Shown: piece after piece, positions 4,988 to 5,595 of the stretch
Layout of the letters: each line of letters starts with the position of its first letter
Numbering within the stretch: position 1 is the first letter of the stretch
Position numbers and translations under genes: made by a program
The notes under the pieces: model-generated
Told to the model about the DNA's origin: nothing
Databases searched by the model: none
Seen by the model: only the letters and a program-made list of their open reading frames with translations
DNA from: JBGTKH01 sp041744735
GTDB taxonomy: Bacteria > Planctomycetota > Planctomycetia > Pirellulales > Pirellulaceae
Reading direction: 5' to 3'
Length of the DNA: 5,595 bases
Assembly: GCA_041744735.1 (NCBI GenBank)
Contig: JBGTKH010000057.1
Location: 1 to 5,595 of the forward strand

Positions 4988-5108
4988 CGCCGTAGCGGAA
5001 TTGCTCCGAAAATGAATCGTTTAACGGCCAGCCGCAGGCGACATTTTCGCGAGGTGACCGTCGCCTGCGGCTGGCCGTTAAACGACTTTTGCAACTTCGG
5101 CTACGGCG
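4988..5108. repeat. inverted repeat 4, 121-bp palindromic element
   Basis: The core is a perfect 26-bp inverted repeat (5017-5042 and 5060-5085) around a 17-base loop. The symmetry goes on outward, with small gaps: left 4988-5016 reads CGCCGTAGC-GGAA-TTGC-...-AAAA and the right side (5108 back to 5086, complement) reads CGCCGTAGC-CGAAG-TTGC-AAAA. About 46 positions match per arm. It fills most of the 160-bp gap between the cysteine-rich gene and the TPP-enzyme gene. TTTT at 5087-5090 just after the core stem means it could also end transcription of the upstream gene. I see no clear target duplication at its ends. A small non-autonomous mobile element is the best guess. Confidence 0.85.
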
Positions 5109-5124
5109 GCGTACACTGGCGAGC

Positions 5125-5595
5125 ATGCCAATCACCGGAATTCAAGCTTTCCTGGAGATGCTCGCCGAGTTCGGCGTGCGTTACATCTTCGGCAATCCGG
5201 GCACGACCGAGTTGCCGCTGAACGACGCGCTGGTCGGCGACACGCGCTTTCAATACATCCTCGGCCTGCAAGAAGTCCCCGTGATGTCGATGGCCGATGG
5301 GTTTTCGATGGCCTCGCAGTCGCTGGGCGTGGTGAACCTGCACATTAGTTGCGGCTTGGGCAACGCCATGGGCATGTTGTACAACGCCTATCGCGAAGGA
5401 ACGCCGCTGCTGGTCACTGCCGGCCAGCAAGATCGGCGATTGCGATTTGAAGAGCCAATTCTGGGCGGCGACATGGTGGGCGTCACGCGGCCGTGGACCA
5501 AGTGGTCGGTTGAAGTCCAACGCGTCGAAGACCTGCCAGTCGCTCTGCGCCGCGCGGCGCAAACGGCTCTCACGCCGCCCACGGGGCCGGTCTTC
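5125..5595 (+). CDS. thiamine-diphosphate-dependent enzyme, benzoylformate decarboxylase-like, N-terminal part
   Basis: The first 157 residues of a ThDP-dependent enzyme (usual length 520-560), cut by the window end. This is the pyrimidine-binding domain: FGNPGTTELP (22-31), GLQEVPVMSMADGF (47-60) with Glu50 as the conserved cofactor-activating glutamate, NLHISCGLGNAMG (71-83) and LLVTAGQQD (95-103). These segments match Pseudomonas benzoylformate decarboxylase better than acetolactate synthase, including a histidine (His73) at the place of its active-site His70. The active-site Ser26 of that enzyme is Thr27 here, so a different 2-oxo acid is possible. Acetolactate synthase-like annotation would be the common automatic call. 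No clear Shine-Dalgarno precedes the ATG; the start is chosen because it aligns with the family's N-terminus. The start lies 16 bp after inverted repeat 4. Confidence 0.85.
   Translation, partial: MPITGIQAFLEMLAEFGVRYIFGNPGTTELPLNDALVGDTRFQYILGLQEVPVMSMADGFSMASQSLGVVNLHISCGLGNAMGMLYNAYREGTPLLVTAGQQDRRLRFEEPILGGDMVGVTRPWTKWSVEVQRVEDLPVALRRAAQTALTPPTGPVF

Noticed and set aside
1675..5108. CRISPR array made of the palindromic repeats
   Set aside because: The four elements have different sequences, are not regularly spaced, and no cas gene is present.
4560..5135. Minus-strand open frame of 191 codons over the cysteine-rich gene and repeat 4
   Set aside because: It crosses the 121-bp palindrome, has no ribosome-binding site, and the opposite strand has a better gene.

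Overview
The window looks like a chromosomal piece of a planctomycete, most likely of the Pirellulales type. This is inferred from several points together: high GC, an ispE-spoVG gene pair whose SpoVG carries an inserted zinc ribbon, a twin-arginine-exported Gfo/Idh/MocA oxidoreductase, a cysteine-rich exported protein with a CDPC-type motif, small 'LVGKW' lipoproteins, and intergenic gaps filled with palindromic repeats. No phage, plasmid, CRISPR, tRNA or rRNA sequence is visible.

Layout, left to right. (1) Positions 1-1044, plus strand: the C-terminal part of IspE (isoprenoid biosynthesis kinase), then after 28 bp a SpoVG-family RNA/DNA-binding protein, probably one transcript. (2) 1110-1568, minus strand: a small lipoprotein facing spoVG. 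(3) 1569-1977: a divergent intergenic region with two different inverted-repeat elements and one promoter-like site. (4) 1978-3270, plus: an exported NAD(P)-type oxidoreductase. (5) 3278-4083, minus: a two-gene unit, a VOC/glyoxalase-fold protein followed by a second small lipoprotein. The two overlap by an ATGA and the unit converges on the oxidoreductase with only 7 bp between stop codons. (6) 4084-4349: a divergent intergenic region holding a third inverted repeat. (7) 4350-4964, plus: a cysteine-rich exported protein. (8) 4965-5124: a fourth, 121-bp inverted-repeat element. (9) 5125 to the end, plus: the N-terminal 157 residues of a thiamine-diphosphate enzyme resembling benzoylformate decarboxylase.

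The genes do not form one obvious pathway. The oxidoreductase lies between two lipoproteins that share the same short core (LVGKWQ, then FxADGT), which suggests an old duplication or a common cell-envelope setting, but no substrate can be read from the sequence. I see no clear new multi-gene system. The most interesting signals are the four intergenic inverted repeats, several built as two hairpins in opposite orientation (REPIN-like), one of which shows a compensatory base-pair change between its hairpins, and the SpoVG protein with a zinc ribbon inside its core domain and a long proline-rich tail.
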